A stretch of DNA of 38,495 bases, from assembly GCA_025362315.1 (NCBI GenBank), contig JANYGP010000108.1, positions 1-38,495 of the forward strand, written 5' to 3'. Position 1 is the stretch's first letter. Each line of letters opens with the position of its first letter. A program made the translations under genes and the position numbers. The notes under the pieces were generated by a model. It was not told the DNA's origin and searched no databases. It saw nothing but the letters and a program-made list of their open reading frames with translations. This DNA is from Polaromonas sp. GTDB lineage: Bacteria > Pseudomonadota > Gammaproteobacteria > Burkholderiales > Burkholderiaceae_C. Positions 18,526 through 28,133 of this stretch are shown here, piece by piece.

Positions 18526-19083
18526 ATGTCCACCATATGCCCCAAATGCCATTTTGTTCGCCTTGCCAACGCCATAGTCCCTGATTGGCAGTGCCCTTCC
18601 TGCGGCGTTGCTTACTCAAAAGCTGGCGGTGACGGCACTGTACTGCTTGACCGGCGGCGATCGGCTTTGGTTTCTGCAAGGTCTCGGGATGACAGCTGGT
18701 TCAGCAAAGTGCCTTGGGGCAAGCTGATTGCAGGTTTGGTGATTGTTTATGGCGCTTGGCTGGGTTTAACACGGTCGGGTACGGTTAGTGATCTTTTGCC
18801 TAAGTCAAATTTGTCTGCTGAACAGTTGGCATCCAAAACCGGCCCGGGTGATTGGATAATGTACAGCGCGACATGGTGCCCTTACTGCACGCAGGCTAAA
18901 AGCTGGCTGGGTCAGTACGGTTTCAAGCCGCAGGTTTGCGAGATTGACCAGGACAGTGACTGCCAGGCGCGGTTAAAGGCACTAGACCCAAAAGCGGGTG
19001 TGCCGTATTTGATTGTCAAGGGACATCACATGAAAAATGGTTTTGATACGGATGAGTTCAAAGCTGCGTTAGCCAAACAGTAG
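18526..19083 (+). CDS. Zinc-ribbon, single-TM, glutaredoxin-like protein
   Basis: A 185-residue three-part protein. Residues 1-35 hold two CxxC pairs ('CPKCHF' and 'CPSCGVAYSKA') typical of a small zinc ribbon. An Arg-rich stretch and one TM helix ('LIAGLVIVYGAWLGL', about 67-83) follow. Residues about 100-185 are a thioredoxin-fold domain with the glutaredoxin active site 'ATWCPYCTQAKSWL' and the cis-Pro segment 'GVPYLIV'. Positive residues before the helix suggest the ribbon is cytoplasmic and the redox domain periplasmic. No strong ribosome binding site precedes the ATG. Family knowledge predicts dithiol-disulfide exchange. Acting on Cys-rich exported neighbours is my inference. Confidence 0.85.
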   Translation: MSTICPKCHFVRLANAIVPDWQCPSCGVAYSKAGGDGTVLLDRRRSALVSARSRDDSWFSKVPWGKLIAGLVIVYGAWLGLTRSGTVSDLLPKSNLSAEQLASKTGPGDWIMYSATWCPYCTQAKSWLGQYGFKPQVCEIDQDSDCQARLKALDPKAGVPYLIVKGHHMKNGFDTDEFKAALAKQ

Positions 19084-19122
19084 CCTTTTCGAACGTTTTG
19101 ATGCGCACACAGCAGGGTAACC

Positions 19123-22100
19123 ATGAAGACCGGTTGGACTATGAATAAAAATTGGAACGAGCTGGTATTTGGGCCGGCGTCTCGCATGGTGCGCAGTACT
19201 TTGCTGGCAACTTTTGCATTTGCTTTGTTACTGCCTGCTGCTCATGCACAGGAAACAGTCTGCGCGCGGGTCAAGATTGAAATCAAGCAAGAGCTGACGC
19301 TGGAGAGGCAGGCCTTTGATGCCGAGATGCGGATCAACAACACGACTGATACAGGACTGATTCAAAACGTGTCGGTGGTGGTCAGAGTCACCGACGAAAA
19401 CGGTGTGCCGGTTGCCGTCACCGACAACCCGAATGATTTGTCGGCAAAGTTTTTTATTCGTTTGTCATCGAAGCAAAACATTTCTGATGTGACCGGTAGC
19501 GGCACGGTCAATCCGAAGACTACTGCGGTGATGAACTGGTTGTTAATACCGGCTCTGGGTTCTGCGGGGTCCAACCCAGCCGGAAAAAAGTATTTGGTGG
19601 GCGCTACTTTGAAATACCGTTACTTGGGCGAAAACGCGGTGCTGGAGGTGTCGCCTGATGTAATTACGGTGAAACCCTTGCCGTTGCTGACGCTGGACTA
19701 TTTTTTGACTGAAAACGTCCTGGCTGATGATCCCTTGACGGCTGAGATTGAGGCTGTTGAGCCTTTTACGCTTGGCGTGCGGGTAAAAAACGCGGGTTTT
19801 GCAACCGCCAAGAATTTGAAAATTGATTCGGCCCAGCCGAAGATCATTGAAAACAACCAGGGGTTGTTGATTAACTTTAAACTGACCGGCAGCTACCTGA
19901 ACGACGCCCCGGTTCAAAACACGCTGTTGATCAATTTTGGGGAGATTGCGTCGGGTACCAGCAAGATGGGGCGCTGGATCATGGAAACCAGTCTGGCTGG
20001 CAAGTTCACAGAATTTACAGCGCGATTCAGCCATGCGGACGAATTGGGTGGTGCGTTGACCTCGTTGATCAAAGAGACCAATGCCCACCTTTTAATTCGC
20101 GATGTGCGCGTGGATCTGCCTGGGCGCGACTTCGTGCGGGACTTTCTGGCGCAAGATGGTGATGTGATTCGAATTTATGAATCAGATGGTCCAGACACAG
20201 TGGTGACGGACCGCAGCAGTGTTGCTACCCTTGTGGCTGGCGCGAGCGGAAATGCCAATGCCAGCTACCGCCTGACGTTTCCCGCAACGGCGGGGTTTGC
20301 CTATGTCAAGCTGCCTGATCCTTTTAATGGCACAAAGGCATTGGGTGCAGTGGTGCGCTCAGATGCCAAACAGCTTTTGGCAGAAAACGTCTGGCTCAGC
20401 AAGACGCGCAACCAGCAAACCAAGCTGTGGCAGTACTGGATCAATTTTTTTGATGTCAACAGCACCGGTGACTACACCAGCGAATTTCAAGCACCCGCTC
20501 CCAATGCCCGGCCGCCGGTGCTGCAGTTTGTGCCGGATCGCGTAGTCAAGGAAACCAAGCAGGTGTCGTTCCTGGTGGAATCCAGCAGCCCCGATGGCAA
20601 GCCGGTGGCGCTGTCCGCTGCGCCGCTGCCAGCAGGCGCACGCTTTACCCCGCAAGCCGTGGATCCGTTGACGCCCAACGTCACCCGCGCAATCTTTGAC
20701 TGGACGCCCGCTCGGGGCACGGCTGGTGATTACCGGATCACCTACAGCGCTACCGATGGCGTGCTCAGTGCCAGCCGTTCTGCCAACATTAAGGTCGAAA
20801 CCGATACACCGCCCCCGGGCCCTGGCACACCGCAGATTGAAAGTCCCTTGGCCGGTGCTGTGGTGACGACGCTCAAGCCCAACTTGTCGGTGTTGACGTC
20901 AGCCAGCGCGCAGGACCCGGCCACCAAAGTTCAGTTTGAGGTTTACAGCGACCTGGCGATGACGCAGTTGGTGGCCAGCAGTCTGGTCAATAAAGCACCA
21001 GCCGGTGCGGGCAATGGCGCGGGCAGTGTGGTGGCGCCTACCGTGTGGCAGGTGCCCAGCGAGCTGAACGACAACAGCACCTACGTCTGGCGCGCGCGCA
21101 GTTTTGATGGTGCCTTGTACAGTGCCTGGACCAATGGCCGCTTTTTTGTCAACCTGTTCAACGACCCGCCGGATTCGTTTAATCTGACCAGCCCGGTTCC
21201 GAATGCCGAGGTGTCAACAGCGCAGCCAACCTTGACGTGGACTAACAGCAGCGACAAGGATGGCGACACGCTGACCTATAGCGTAACGGTGTATAAAGAC
21301 GCCGCACTGAGCCAAATCGTGGGCAGTGGCGTGGATCTGGCGCAAGGCGTTAACGGGAACACCAGCTGGGTTGTCACCACGCCGCTACTCAACCGCGGCA
21401 AATACTACTGGCGGGTGGTAGCCAAAGACGCGCTGGGCGCTCAAACACCGACGCCGGCTCGCCCATTTGTGGTCAACACAGGTAATGCGGCGCCAACAAC
21501 CCCGGGGATTGTCAGCCCAGCAGTGGGTGGTCAAAGCACTGTTGCCAACACCGCATTGACCATCCAAAACAGCATCGATGCCGACAACGACCTGATCAGC
21601 TATGTATTCGAGATCGACGCGCTGAATACCTTCGACACGGGAGACAAGCGGAGTTCGGGACAGGTAGTTCAAAGTACAGGCGGCCAAACCGCCTGGACGG
21701 CCACCAATCTGGTCGAAAACAAGCGCTACTGGTGGCGGGTCAAGGCGCAGGACGGCCGATCCGAATCGGCTTGGGTGGTGGGCGACTTCCTGATGAATGC
21801 GGTCAATGACGCGCCGCCTGCACCCACGGTAAACAACCCTGGCAATGGCGCCTGGAGTGCGACGCAACAACCGAGCCTGATTGCCAACCCGGTGGTCGAT
21901 CCGGAAGGTGAGGTCGTGCGTTACCAGTTTCAAGTCTACAAAGATGCCGCGCTGACGTTGCTGGCGACCGAGGGCACTTCACCCAACACCGGCTGGATCG
22001 TGCCGCTGCAGCTCAAAGACAAAACCACGCATTGGTGGCGGGTTCGGGCATTGGATGCCTCGAATGCCGCGAGTCCTTGGAGTGCCACGACGCTGCTCTA

Positions 22101-23133
22101 CATCAGCACCGCCCCGTATCAGGATCCCACCATTGCCCTAACGGCGCCCGCTACCGCGGTGGTACCCGAAACCGTTAACACTCCCGGTGGAGTTCGCAAA
22201 CAGGTCACGATCCGCTGGGAGGGCAATGACCCGAACATTGAACCGACCGTGGCGCTGTACTACAGCAATGTCAAAACCGGTTTCAGCGGCAACCTGATCG
22301 TTGACGGCTTGCGCCAAAGTGCCGGTGCCCAATCGGGCAACTATGTGTGGGACGTAACCAGTCTGGCGCCGGGTGCATACTACCTGCATGCGGTTATCTA
22401 CGATGCCAAGGGCAGTGGGCGCGCCTATGCGCCCGGTGCAGTGGTGATTCCAAATGCAACCCAAGCAGGAACAATTGTGGTGACCGCCGGCAACAACTTG
22501 CGCACATCGGAGGATGGCAAAAGTGCTGCCTTCAACATCCGGTTGGGCCGCGCGCCCGCGGCGGTTGTGGTGCTGCCCCTGTCAACCAGCAACGCCCGAG
22601 AAGGCATTGTGAGTCCCGCCAGTTTGACCTTCACGCCGCAGAACTGGGCGGTCAATCAGCCGGTGTTGGTGACGGGCCAGAACGACTGCGCACCCGATGG
22701 CAACAAGAACTTTCAGGTGTTCTCTGGCAAAGCGCAGTCGGTGGATCCGGATTACATTGGCTTGTCCGGGCGGCCGGTCAACGTGGTCAACCAGGACAAC
22801 CTGGACCTGGCTGGCACGACCAACAACGCGAGGCTGCATATTTGCCGCTTCAGTGTGGCCAGTGAACGCAAAATCAATCGCACCACTTGGGAATACAGCC
22901 TCAGGGCTGAACTGACCAACACCGGTTCAGCGTTGGGGGGGGTCACCGCGAAGTTGCGTCAACTGCCGTTGGGTATTGAGCTGGTTGAGGCCGACCTCGT
23001 TTTTGGTGCGGTAGGTGAGGGTGAGACGGCCAAGACCAATGACACGGTCACGATTCGGTCCCGGTTTCCCATTCCCGGATCGGTATTGAAATCAGGCGTC
23101 GGATTTAAGTGGAATGTAGTAAACACGCCCTAA
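19123..23133 (+). CDS. Large exported FN3/Calx-beta-like surface protein
   Basis: A 1336-residue exported protein. The signal peptide contains 'STLLATFAFALLLPAAHAQ'. Residues about 35-330 look like CARDB-type beta domains ('EPFTLGVRVKNAGFATAKNL'). Residues about 460-560 resemble a putative-Ig/cadherin-like fold ('FDWTPARGTAGDYRITYSAT'). At least four repeats of about 100 residues follow, with FN3-like signatures such as 'PTLTWTNSSDKDGDTLTYSV' and 'GKYYWRVVAKD'. Around residues 1125-1230 a Calx-beta-like stretch ('TSEDGKSAAFNIRLGRAP') is followed by 'SPASLTFTPQNWAVNQPV'. ATG 19141 is an alternative start, but AGGG before 19123 supports the first. No catalytic motif is seen. It sits just before the secretion operon and is a candidate cargo or surface scaffold. 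Confidence 0.87.
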   Translation: MKTGWTMNKNWNELVFGPASRMVRSTLLATFAFALLLPAAHAQETVCARVKIEIKQELTLERQAFDAEMRINNTTDTGLIQNVSVVVRVTDENGVPVAVTDNPNDLSAKFFIRLSSKQNISDVTGSGTVNPKTTAVMNWLLIPALGSAGSNPAGKKYLVGATLKYRYLGENAVLEVSPDVITVKPLPLLTLDYFLTENVLADDPLTAEIEAVEPFTLGVRVKNAGFATAKNLKIDSAQPKIIENNQGLLINFKLTGSYLNDAPVQNTLLINFGEIASGTSKMGRWIMETSLAGKFTEFTARFSHADELGGALTSLIKETNAHLLIRDVRVDLPGRDFVRDFLAQDGDVIRIYESDGPDTVVTDRSSVATLVAGASGNANASYRLTFPATAGFAYVKLPDPFNGTKALGAVVRSDAKQLLAENVWLSKTRNQQTKLWQYWINFFDVNSTGDYTSEFQAPAPNARPPVLQFVPDRVVKETKQVSFLVESSSPDGKPVALSAAPLPAGARFTPQAVDPLTPNVTRAIFDWTPARGTAGDYRITYSATDGVLSASRSANIKVETDTPPPGPGTPQIESPLAGAVVTTLKPNLSVLTSASAQDPATKVQFEVYSDLAMTQLVASSLVNKAPAGAGNGAGSVVAPTVWQVPSELNDNSTYVWRARSFDGALYSAWTNGRFFVNLFNDPPDSFNLTSPVPNAEVSTAQPTLTWTNSSDKDGDTLTYSVTVYKDAALSQIVGSGVDLAQGVNGNTSWVVTTPLLNRGKYYWRVVAKDALGAQTPTPARPFVVNTGNAAPTTPGIVSPAVGGQSTVANTALTIQNSIDADNDLISYVFEIDALNTFDTGDKRSSGQVVQSTGGQTAWTATNLVENKRYWWRVKAQDGRSESAWVVGDFLMNAVNDAPPAPTVNNPGNGAWSATQQPSLIANPVVDPEGEVVRYQFQVYKDAALTLLATEGTSPNTGWIVPLQLKDKTTHWWRVRALDASNAASPWSATTLLYISTAPYQDPTIALTAPATAVVPETVNTPGGVRKQVTIRWEGNDPNIEPTVALYYSNVKTGFSGNLIVDGLRQSAGAQSGNYVWDVTSLAPGAYYLHAVIYDAKGSGRAYAPGAVVIPNATQAGTIVVTAGNNLRTSEDGKSAAFNIRLGRAPAAVVVLPLSTSNAREGIVSPASLTFTPQNWAVNQPVLVTGQNDCAPDGNKNFQVFSGKAQSVDPDYIGLSGRPVNVVNQDNLDLAGTTNNARLHICRFSVASERKINRTTWEYSLRAELTNTGSALGGVTAKLRQLPLGIELVEADLVFGAVGEGETAKTNDTVTIRSRFPIPGSVLKSGVGFKWNVVNTP

Positions 23134-23195
23134 AACAACATAAGTTGTAATAAATCGGGAATTCACGGTGTAGTGCCTGCCAAATCCCACGCCAG

Positions 23196-23226
23196 TTGAA
23201 GCGCACCCACATTCGTCCTTTAAAAT
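23196..23226 (+). promoter_or_regulatory. Possible promoter before the secretion operon
   Basis: TTGAAG at 23196-23201 and TAAAAT at 23221-23226 are separated by 19 bases, longer than ideal. If real, transcription would begin near 23233, making the message leaderless for GTG 23233 or favouring the internal GTG 23272 as the pseudopilin start. Confidence 0.25.
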
Positions 23227-23232
23227 ACGCTG

Positions 23233-23676
23233 GTGGTAATACTAGTTTCATTTATTGACATTCGGCGGCGTGTGAGATCGGCAGGTTTCACGCTGCTGGA
23301 GCTGTTGGTAGTGATTGTGATCATCGGCTTGCTGGCAGCGTATGTCGGGCCGCGCTACTTTGCGCAGCTGGGCAAATCCGAGCGCAGTACCGCCAAAGCG
23401 CAGATCGAAAGCTTTGGCAAGGCGCTGGATGCCTACCGACTGGACACTGGCCGCTATCCCACCACCGAACAGGGACTGGCGGTGCTGCTGGTCAAGCCCA
23501 ACGACGAGGCCAAATGGTCTGGACCGTATCTTCAAAAAGCAGTGCCATTGGACCCCTGGGGCCAGCCGTATGTGTACCGCTCGCCTGGCCAGGGCGGTGA
23601 TTTTGATTTGCTGTCCTTTGGCAAGGACGGGCAAGCCGGTGGTGAAGCTGAGAGCGCAGATGTGTCCTATCGGTAA
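23233..23676 (+). CDS. gspG: GspG-like major pseudopilin
   Basis: A 147-residue type II secretion major pseudopilin. The prepilin motif is canonical: 'RSAG' then 'FTLLELLVVIVIIGLLAAYV', with Gly at -1, Phe at +1 and Glu at +5. The family signature follows ('YRLDTGRYPTTEQGLAVLL', 'GPYLQKAVPLDPWGQPYVY', 'FDLLSFGKDGQAGG'). In known systems this subunit polymerises into the periplasmic pseudopilus after cleavage by a prepilin peptidase, which is not encoded in this window. The start is GTG 23233 or GTG 23272; the latter gives a short leader of five residues, common in the family. It is the first gene of the secretion operon, 59 bases before gspF. Confidence 0.93.
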   Translation: MVILVSFIDIRRRVRSAGFTLLELLVVIVIIGLLAAYVGPRYFAQLGKSERSTAKAQIESFGKALDAYRLDTGRYPTTEQGLAVLLVKPNDEAKWSGPYLQKAVPLDPWGQPYVYRSPGQGGDFDLLSFGKDGQAGGEAESADVSYR

Positions 23677-23735
23677 GGGCACTGGCATGCGCCGCTTTTT
23701 CCCTGTGCCGCTGTTTATCCTGACACGGTGAAGCC

Positions 23736-25043
23736 ATGTCTATAACCACCGCAATTGCTTTGCAGGGTAAGGCGCCCCGTACTGCAATATCAGAAAGCAC
23801 AGGCACGGCAACGGGTACCGTCCGTTTGCAGGTGCAGGGAGTAGACGGACGCACCCTGACGGTCAACTACCCCGGGCTGTCGGCCGATCAAGCACTTCGG
23901 CAAGCGGCGACGCAGGGGTTTTTGGTGCTGGCGGTATTGCAGGATTCTCCAGCAGCTGTTAAAGCTACGTCCAATCAGTTCGCTCCGTCAGTGGTAGCCC
24001 GTGCAGGATCGACATCCTCGGCTTTTCCGCTGGTGCTGTTCAGCCATGAACTGCTGGCCTTGCTGGACGCGGGTCTGAACCTGACGGAAGCCTTGGCGAC
24101 ATTGCTGGCGAAGGAGCGCCAACCCCATGCGCGCTCGGTGTTGAGCACGCTGCTGCACCAGTTGCGCGAAGGTAAAAACTTTTCCGATGTGCTGGCCCTG
24201 CAGCCGCAGGATTTCCCGGCGGTCTATGTGGCCACGGTGCGCGCCAGCGAACGCACTGGCGATCTGTCCAAAGCATTGAGCCGCTATGTCGCGTATCAGA
24301 TGCAGTTCGAGACGCTGCGCAAAAAGCTGATTGCCACCGCCATCTATCCGGCTGTGTTGCTGGTGGTGGGTGGTTTTGTGACGCTGTTTTTACTGGGCTA
24401 TGTGGTGCCCAAATTCAGCGCGGTGTATGAATCGTCCGGGCGTGAGATGCCGTGGTTGTCCACGGTGCTGATGGCATTTGGCCGGCAGATCTACCGAAAC
24501 GGGCCGCTGGTGTTGACAGGATTAATAGCGGTTGTTGGGGCATTGGTAGTGTGGCTGCGCCAGCCGCGCGGCCGCATGGCGTTGCTCAACACGCTGCTGA
24601 AACTGCCAGGATTGGCGCTCAAATCGCAGGAGTTTCGGCTGGCGCGGTTTTACCGCGCGGTGAGTCTGCTGCTGGCGTCGGGCATTGCCCTGCCGCGGGC
24701 GTTGACGATGGTCGGCGGCATGCTGAGTCCCTCGCAGCAACAGGCGCTGGCAGCAACGCGGCTGGCGGTTGATCAAGGGCAGAGTTTTTCGGAGGCTTTG
24801 CAGGCAGCGCAATTGCTCACGCCGGTGGCCCAGTCGCTGATCAAGGTCGGTGAGCGCTCTGGCCAGCTGGGCGACATGCTGGAGCGTGCGGCCAAATTCC
24901 ATGACGAAGCGTTTGCCCGCTGGATCGACTACGCCTCACGGCTGCTTGAACCGGTTTTGATGGTCATTATTGGGGTGGTCATTGGCGGGATTGTGGTGCT
25001 GATGTACATGCCGATTTTTGAATTGGCGGGCAGCTTGCAATGA
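23736..25043 (+). CDS. gspF: GspF/PilC-like inner-membrane platform protein
   Basis: A 435-residue type II secretion F-type protein. It has the expected two T2SSF domains, each with the membrane segments seen in the family. The first covers about 100-230 ('LFSHELLALLDAGLNLTEAL', 'ASERTGDLSKALSRY', then helix 'IYPAVLLVVGGFVTLFLL'). The second covers about 300-430 ('FYRAVSLLLASGIALPRAL', 'VGERSGQLGDMLERAA', then helix 'PVLMVIIGVVIGGIVVLMY'). The N-terminal 90 residues resemble the short beta-rich domain of PilC/GspF ('LQVQGVDGRTLTVNYPG'). It forms the platform that couples the ATPase to pseudopilus assembly. Its stop overlaps gspE by ATGA. Confidence 0.94.
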   Translation: MSITTAIALQGKAPRTAISESTGTATGTVRLQVQGVDGRTLTVNYPGLSADQALRQAATQGFLVLAVLQDSPAAVKATSNQFAPSVVARAGSTSSAFPLVLFSHELLALLDAGLNLTEALATLLAKERQPHARSVLSTLLHQLREGKNFSDVLALQPQDFPAVYVATVRASERTGDLSKALSRYVAYQMQFETLRKKLIATAIYPAVLLVVGGFVTLFLLGYVVPKFSAVYESSGREMPWLSTVLMAFGRQIYRNGPLVLTGLIAVVGALVVWLRQPRGRMALLNTLLKLPGLALKSQEFRLARFYRAVSLLLASGIALPRALTMVGGMLSPSQQQALAATRLAVDQGQSFSEALQAAQLLTPVAQSLIKVGERSGQLGDMLERAAKFHDEAFARWIDYASRLLEPVLMVIIGVVIGGIVVLMYMPIFELAGSLQ

Positions 25044-26716
25044 CCGGTTCCGCCTTGACCGCAGAGTTGATCCAACAGGCTCGCCAGGCGTCTGTCGCGC
25101 AGGGCAGCTCGGTGTTGACCGCCGTCCACCGCTTGAGCGGTCTTGGGCCAGAGGCGGTCACCACCGGCTTGGGTCAGCTGCTCGGCTTTGGGACGCTGGC
25201 GATGGCGGAGCTGCAGGCATTGACGCCCGACTTTGAAGTCATCAGCTACGTCGATTGCACACAGCGCGGGCTGGTGGTGGCCCATGGCAGCGACCACCAG
25301 CCGCTGGTGGTGCTGTCGGACCCGTTTGATGTCGCTTCTGAAACGCACGTGCTGCGCTGCGCGGCACAGCATGGTTTTTCCGCGCCCCAGCGGATGCTGT
25401 GTCATCCCGATGACCTGCAAGCCTGGCTATTGCAGCTGGAGCAGAAACTGCGGGCGATGGATGGCTTTGAATCCACCCAGTCCGCTGCCGCGGATGAGGA
25501 TGTAGCGGCTGTAATCACACTGGCCAGCATCAGCGACGACAGCAGCTCAGTGGTCAAGCTGGTCAACTCGACGCTGTACGACGCCTTAAAGATCCAGGCC
25601 AGTGACATCCACTTGGAATGCGACGCCGGTTGCTTGCATGTGCAGTACCGCATCGACGGCGTGCTGGTGCCGATCACCCAAATTCAAGGCCAGGACATGG
25701 CCGAACAGGTCATCTCGCGTGTCAAGGTCATGGCCGAGCTGGACATTGCCGAACGGCGCGTGCCTCAGGATGGACGCTTCAAGGTGCGGGTCAATGGCCG
25801 GGAAATCGATTTTCGGGTATCGATCATGCCCAGCATCTTTGGCGAAGACGCGGTGTTGCGTCTGCTGGATCGGCAGTCGCTGACCGAGGAAGCCAAAGCC
25901 CTGACTCTGGACCACCTGGGGCTGGATGGACCCGCCAAAACGATGGTACGGCGGCTGTCGGGTCAACCGCATGGCATGCTGCTGGTCACCGGACCCACCG
26001 GCTCCGGCAAAACCACCACCTTGTATGCCGCCATCACGGAAATCAACACCGGTCGCGACAAGATCGTGACGATTGAAGATCCGGTGGAGTACCGCCTGCC
26101 CCGGGTGCTGCAAATCCCTGTGAATGAAAAAAAAGGGCTGACGTTCGCGCGTGGCTTGCGCTCCATCCTTCGGCATGATCCCGACAAGATCATGGTGGGT
26201 GAAATACGGGATGACGAAACCGCGCAGATTGCGGTGCAGGCGGCGCTAACCGGCCACCTGGTATTCACCACCGTCCATGCCAACAATGTGTTTGATGTGG
26301 TGGGGCGGTTTCTGCACATGGGGGTCGATGCCTACAGCTTTGCCGCGGCGCTCAATGGCATTGTGGCGCAGCGGTTGCTGCGACTGAACTGCACCCATTG
26401 TGCGGTCGATGACCAACCGACGGCGGAGGCGTTGCAACAGGTTCACCTGAGCGATGCGCAGGTCGCCGGGTGGCGATTCAAGGCTGGCAAAGGCTGTGGC
26501 CATTGCCGGGGTACCGGCTTCAAAGGTCGGCAAGCGGTTGCGGAAGTGCTGATCCTGGACGACCGGATGCGCGAAATGATCGCGTCGCGCGTGCCGATCA
26601 CCCAGCTCAAAGAGCATGCCGCGCGCACCGGACTGATCCCGTTGCAACAAACGGCCTTGCAATTGGTGGCGGATGGGCGAACCACATTGGCGGAGGTCTA
26701 TCGTGTCGCAGGTTGA
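25040..26716 (+). CDS. gspE: GspE/PilB-like secretion ATPase
   Basis: A 558-residue AAA-type secretion ATPase that powers pseudopilus assembly at the cytoplasmic membrane. The N-terminal T2SSE/MshEN-like domain (about 1-150) is followed by the catalytic domain. Walker A is 'GPTGSGKTTTLYAA' (about 317), the Asp box contains 'TIEDPVEY', Walker B is 'DPDKIMVGEIRDDETA', and the His box is 'GHLVFTTVHANN'. A four-Cys zinc-binding element, 'LNCTHC' and 'GCGHCRGTGF' (about 451-488), is typical of GspE/PilB. All key residues appear intact, so the enzyme should be active. It is translationally coupled to gspF. The order F before E differs from the canonical gsp operon. Confidence 0.95.
   Translation: MTGSALTAELIQQARQASVAQGSSVLTAVHRLSGLGPEAVTTGLGQLLGFGTLAMAELQALTPDFEVISYVDCTQRGLVVAHGSDHQPLVVLSDPFDVASETHVLRCAAQHGFSAPQRMLCHPDDLQAWLLQLEQKLRAMDGFESTQSAAADEDVAAVITLASISDDSSSVVKLVNSTLYDALKIQASDIHLECDAGCLHVQYRIDGVLVPITQIQGQDMAEQVISRVKVMAELDIAERRVPQDGRFKVRVNGREIDFRVSIMPSIFGEDAVLRLLDRQSLTEEAKALTLDHLGLDGPAKTMVRRLSGQPHGMLLVTGPTGSGKTTTLYAAITEINTGRDKIVTIEDPVEYRLPRVLQIPVNEKKGLTFARGLRSILRHDPDKIMVGEIRDDETAQIAVQAALTGHLVFTTVHANNVFDVVGRFLHMGVDAYSFAAALNGIVAQRLLRLNCTHCAVDDQPTAEALQQVHLSDAQVAGWRFKAGKGCGHCRGTGFKGRQAVAEVLILDDRMREMIASRVPITQLKEHAARTGLIPLQQTALQLVADGRTTLAEVYRVAG
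26692..26696 (+). promoter_or_regulatory. Ribosome binding site GGAGG inside gspE end
   Basis: GGAGG six bases before GTG 26703 sets the start of the GspL-like gene inside the last codons of gspE. This rejects the longer frame that opens at 26673. Confidence 0.75.
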
Positions 26717-28133
26717 GCTGGACATCGCGCAACAGCCGGTGGTCAAGAGTACGGCGGTGTACCTAGTAGTGGGCGCGCGCCAGGTGCATGCTGCGGTGGA
26801 TGTCAAGGCGAAGTGGGTATCCGGTGCTGCCATCGACTTGCAGCCAGATGGGGACAGTCCAACCAAACCTTCCCGCCACGCACCGTGGGAGGGCGCTTTG
26901 CAAGCCTTGTCCGACCAACTTCTTTCTGGAACACCTGACCAACCGCCTGTTTCACTGGCGGGCCAGCGCGTGGTGGTGGTGGTGGCTGAGCAATGGTTGC
27001 AGTACGAAACACTGGCCTGGCAGGGAGCATTGGCTTCCGGCGATCTGCCATCGGCTGTTGCGATCCAGCTTCAGACGGTCGGTGCTGGACTGTCATTGCC
27101 CGCCGTGGTGCGGTTTGAAGAGTCGGGCTGGGGCCGTGCACGTTGGGCGGTGGCGTATCCCGGCGAGCTGATGCTGGCGCTGGAACAATTTGCCCAACGC
27201 CTGGGGGCCCGCCTGACCAGTGTCATGCCGATGGTTTGTCTGGTGGTGCGGCATCTGCAGCAGCACACCCCGACCAGTCGGCTGTATGCCTACAGCGAAG
27301 CCCAAACGTTCACGGTGGTTGAAGTCGAACGGGGACGGGTGCTGTCGGTGTTGCAGCGACCGCTGCCGGCTTCAACCCACGCCAACGGGCCTCTTGAAGT
27401 TGACACGGTGGCGCGCTTGTGGCGCAGCCTGCAAATGCGGACGCCGCATTGGGCGCCGGTCGGTGAGCTTCCGTTTCTGGCGCCTGCAGAGACGGTGAGT
27501 GAAAAGCTCTGGCCAGCAGACACCGGTTTGAAGCGGTTGACCTGGCCGGCTGGCGAGGCTGGCGTGACATCGCCGTTGCTGCCTGCGCTTCGGAATTTTC
27601 AAGCGACGTCCCATCCTCTCAACGCCGTGGCTGCCGGGCCGCGCGCGCCTCTTTTGCAAATGCTGGTGTTTGCATTGGTCGTGGCGGCGCTGGGTTTGCT
27701 GGCTTGGAAACTCACCGTCAATGCGCGCGCATTGAAGCACCCCACACCGGCTGAGCGGTCGGTCGAAACCAACCGGCTGTCGGGGACGCCCAAGTCGTTG
27801 ACCAAAATGCAGCAAGAGCAGGTGGTTGCCACCAATGCCGCGGTGCGGCAACTGAATTTGCCAGCGGCGCAGATTTTGCGGGCTTTGAAACCGCCGCCCG
27901 ACATGCGGGTGGCGTTGCTCGGCATCGACATGAGCGAACGCTCGGGTGGTCTGTCCGCCGCCAAAGTCAAAGTCAACGCCGAAACCCGGACCGGTGAAGA
28001 AATGACCCAGTATGTGGCGTTCTTGACGCAGCGAAAGCCGTTCACCCAGGTCTATCTGGTGCGCCATGAGGTGATGCAAAAGATGCCCGACAGCCCGTGG
28101 CGCTTCACACTGGAGGTGTTGTGGCAACCGTGA
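26703..28133 (+). CDS. GspL / PilM-PilN-like assembly protein
   Basis: A 476-residue bitopic protein. The cytoplasmic part (1-310) is consistent with an actin-like PilM/GspL fold ('RVVVVVAEQWLQYETLAW', 'FEESGWGRARWAVAYPGEL', 'LYAYSEAQTFTVVEVERGRV'). One TM helix lies at about 317-338 ('LQMLVFALVVAALGLLAW'). A periplasmic PilN/GspL-type tail follows ('ILRALKPPPDMRVALLGIDM'). In T2SS this component links the ATPase to the platform and pseudopilus. Assignment rests on topology, size and its place right after gspE, with only weak sequence signature, so I give no gene symbol. Its stop overlaps the next gene. Confidence 0.8.
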   Translation: MSQVELDIAQQPVVKSTAVYLVVGARQVHAAVDVKAKWVSGAAIDLQPDGDSPTKPSRHAPWEGALQALSDQLLSGTPDQPPVSLAGQRVVVVVAEQWLQYETLAWQGALASGDLPSAVAIQLQTVGAGLSLPAVVRFEESGWGRARWAVAYPGELMLALEQFAQRLGARLTSVMPMVCLVVRHLQQHTPTSRLYAYSEAQTFTVVEVERGRVLSVLQRPLPASTHANGPLEVDTVARLWRSLQMRTPHWAPVGELPFLAPAETVSEKLWPADTGLKRLTWPAGEAGVTSPLLPALRNFQATSHPLNAVAAGPRAPLLQMLVFALVVAALGLLAWKLTVNARALKHPTPAERSVETNRLSGTPKSLTKMQQEQVVATNAAVRQLNLPAAQILRALKPPPDMRVALLGIDMSERSGGLSAAKVKVNAETRTGEEMTQYVAFLTQRKPFTQVYLVRHEVMQKMPDSPWRFTLEVLWQP

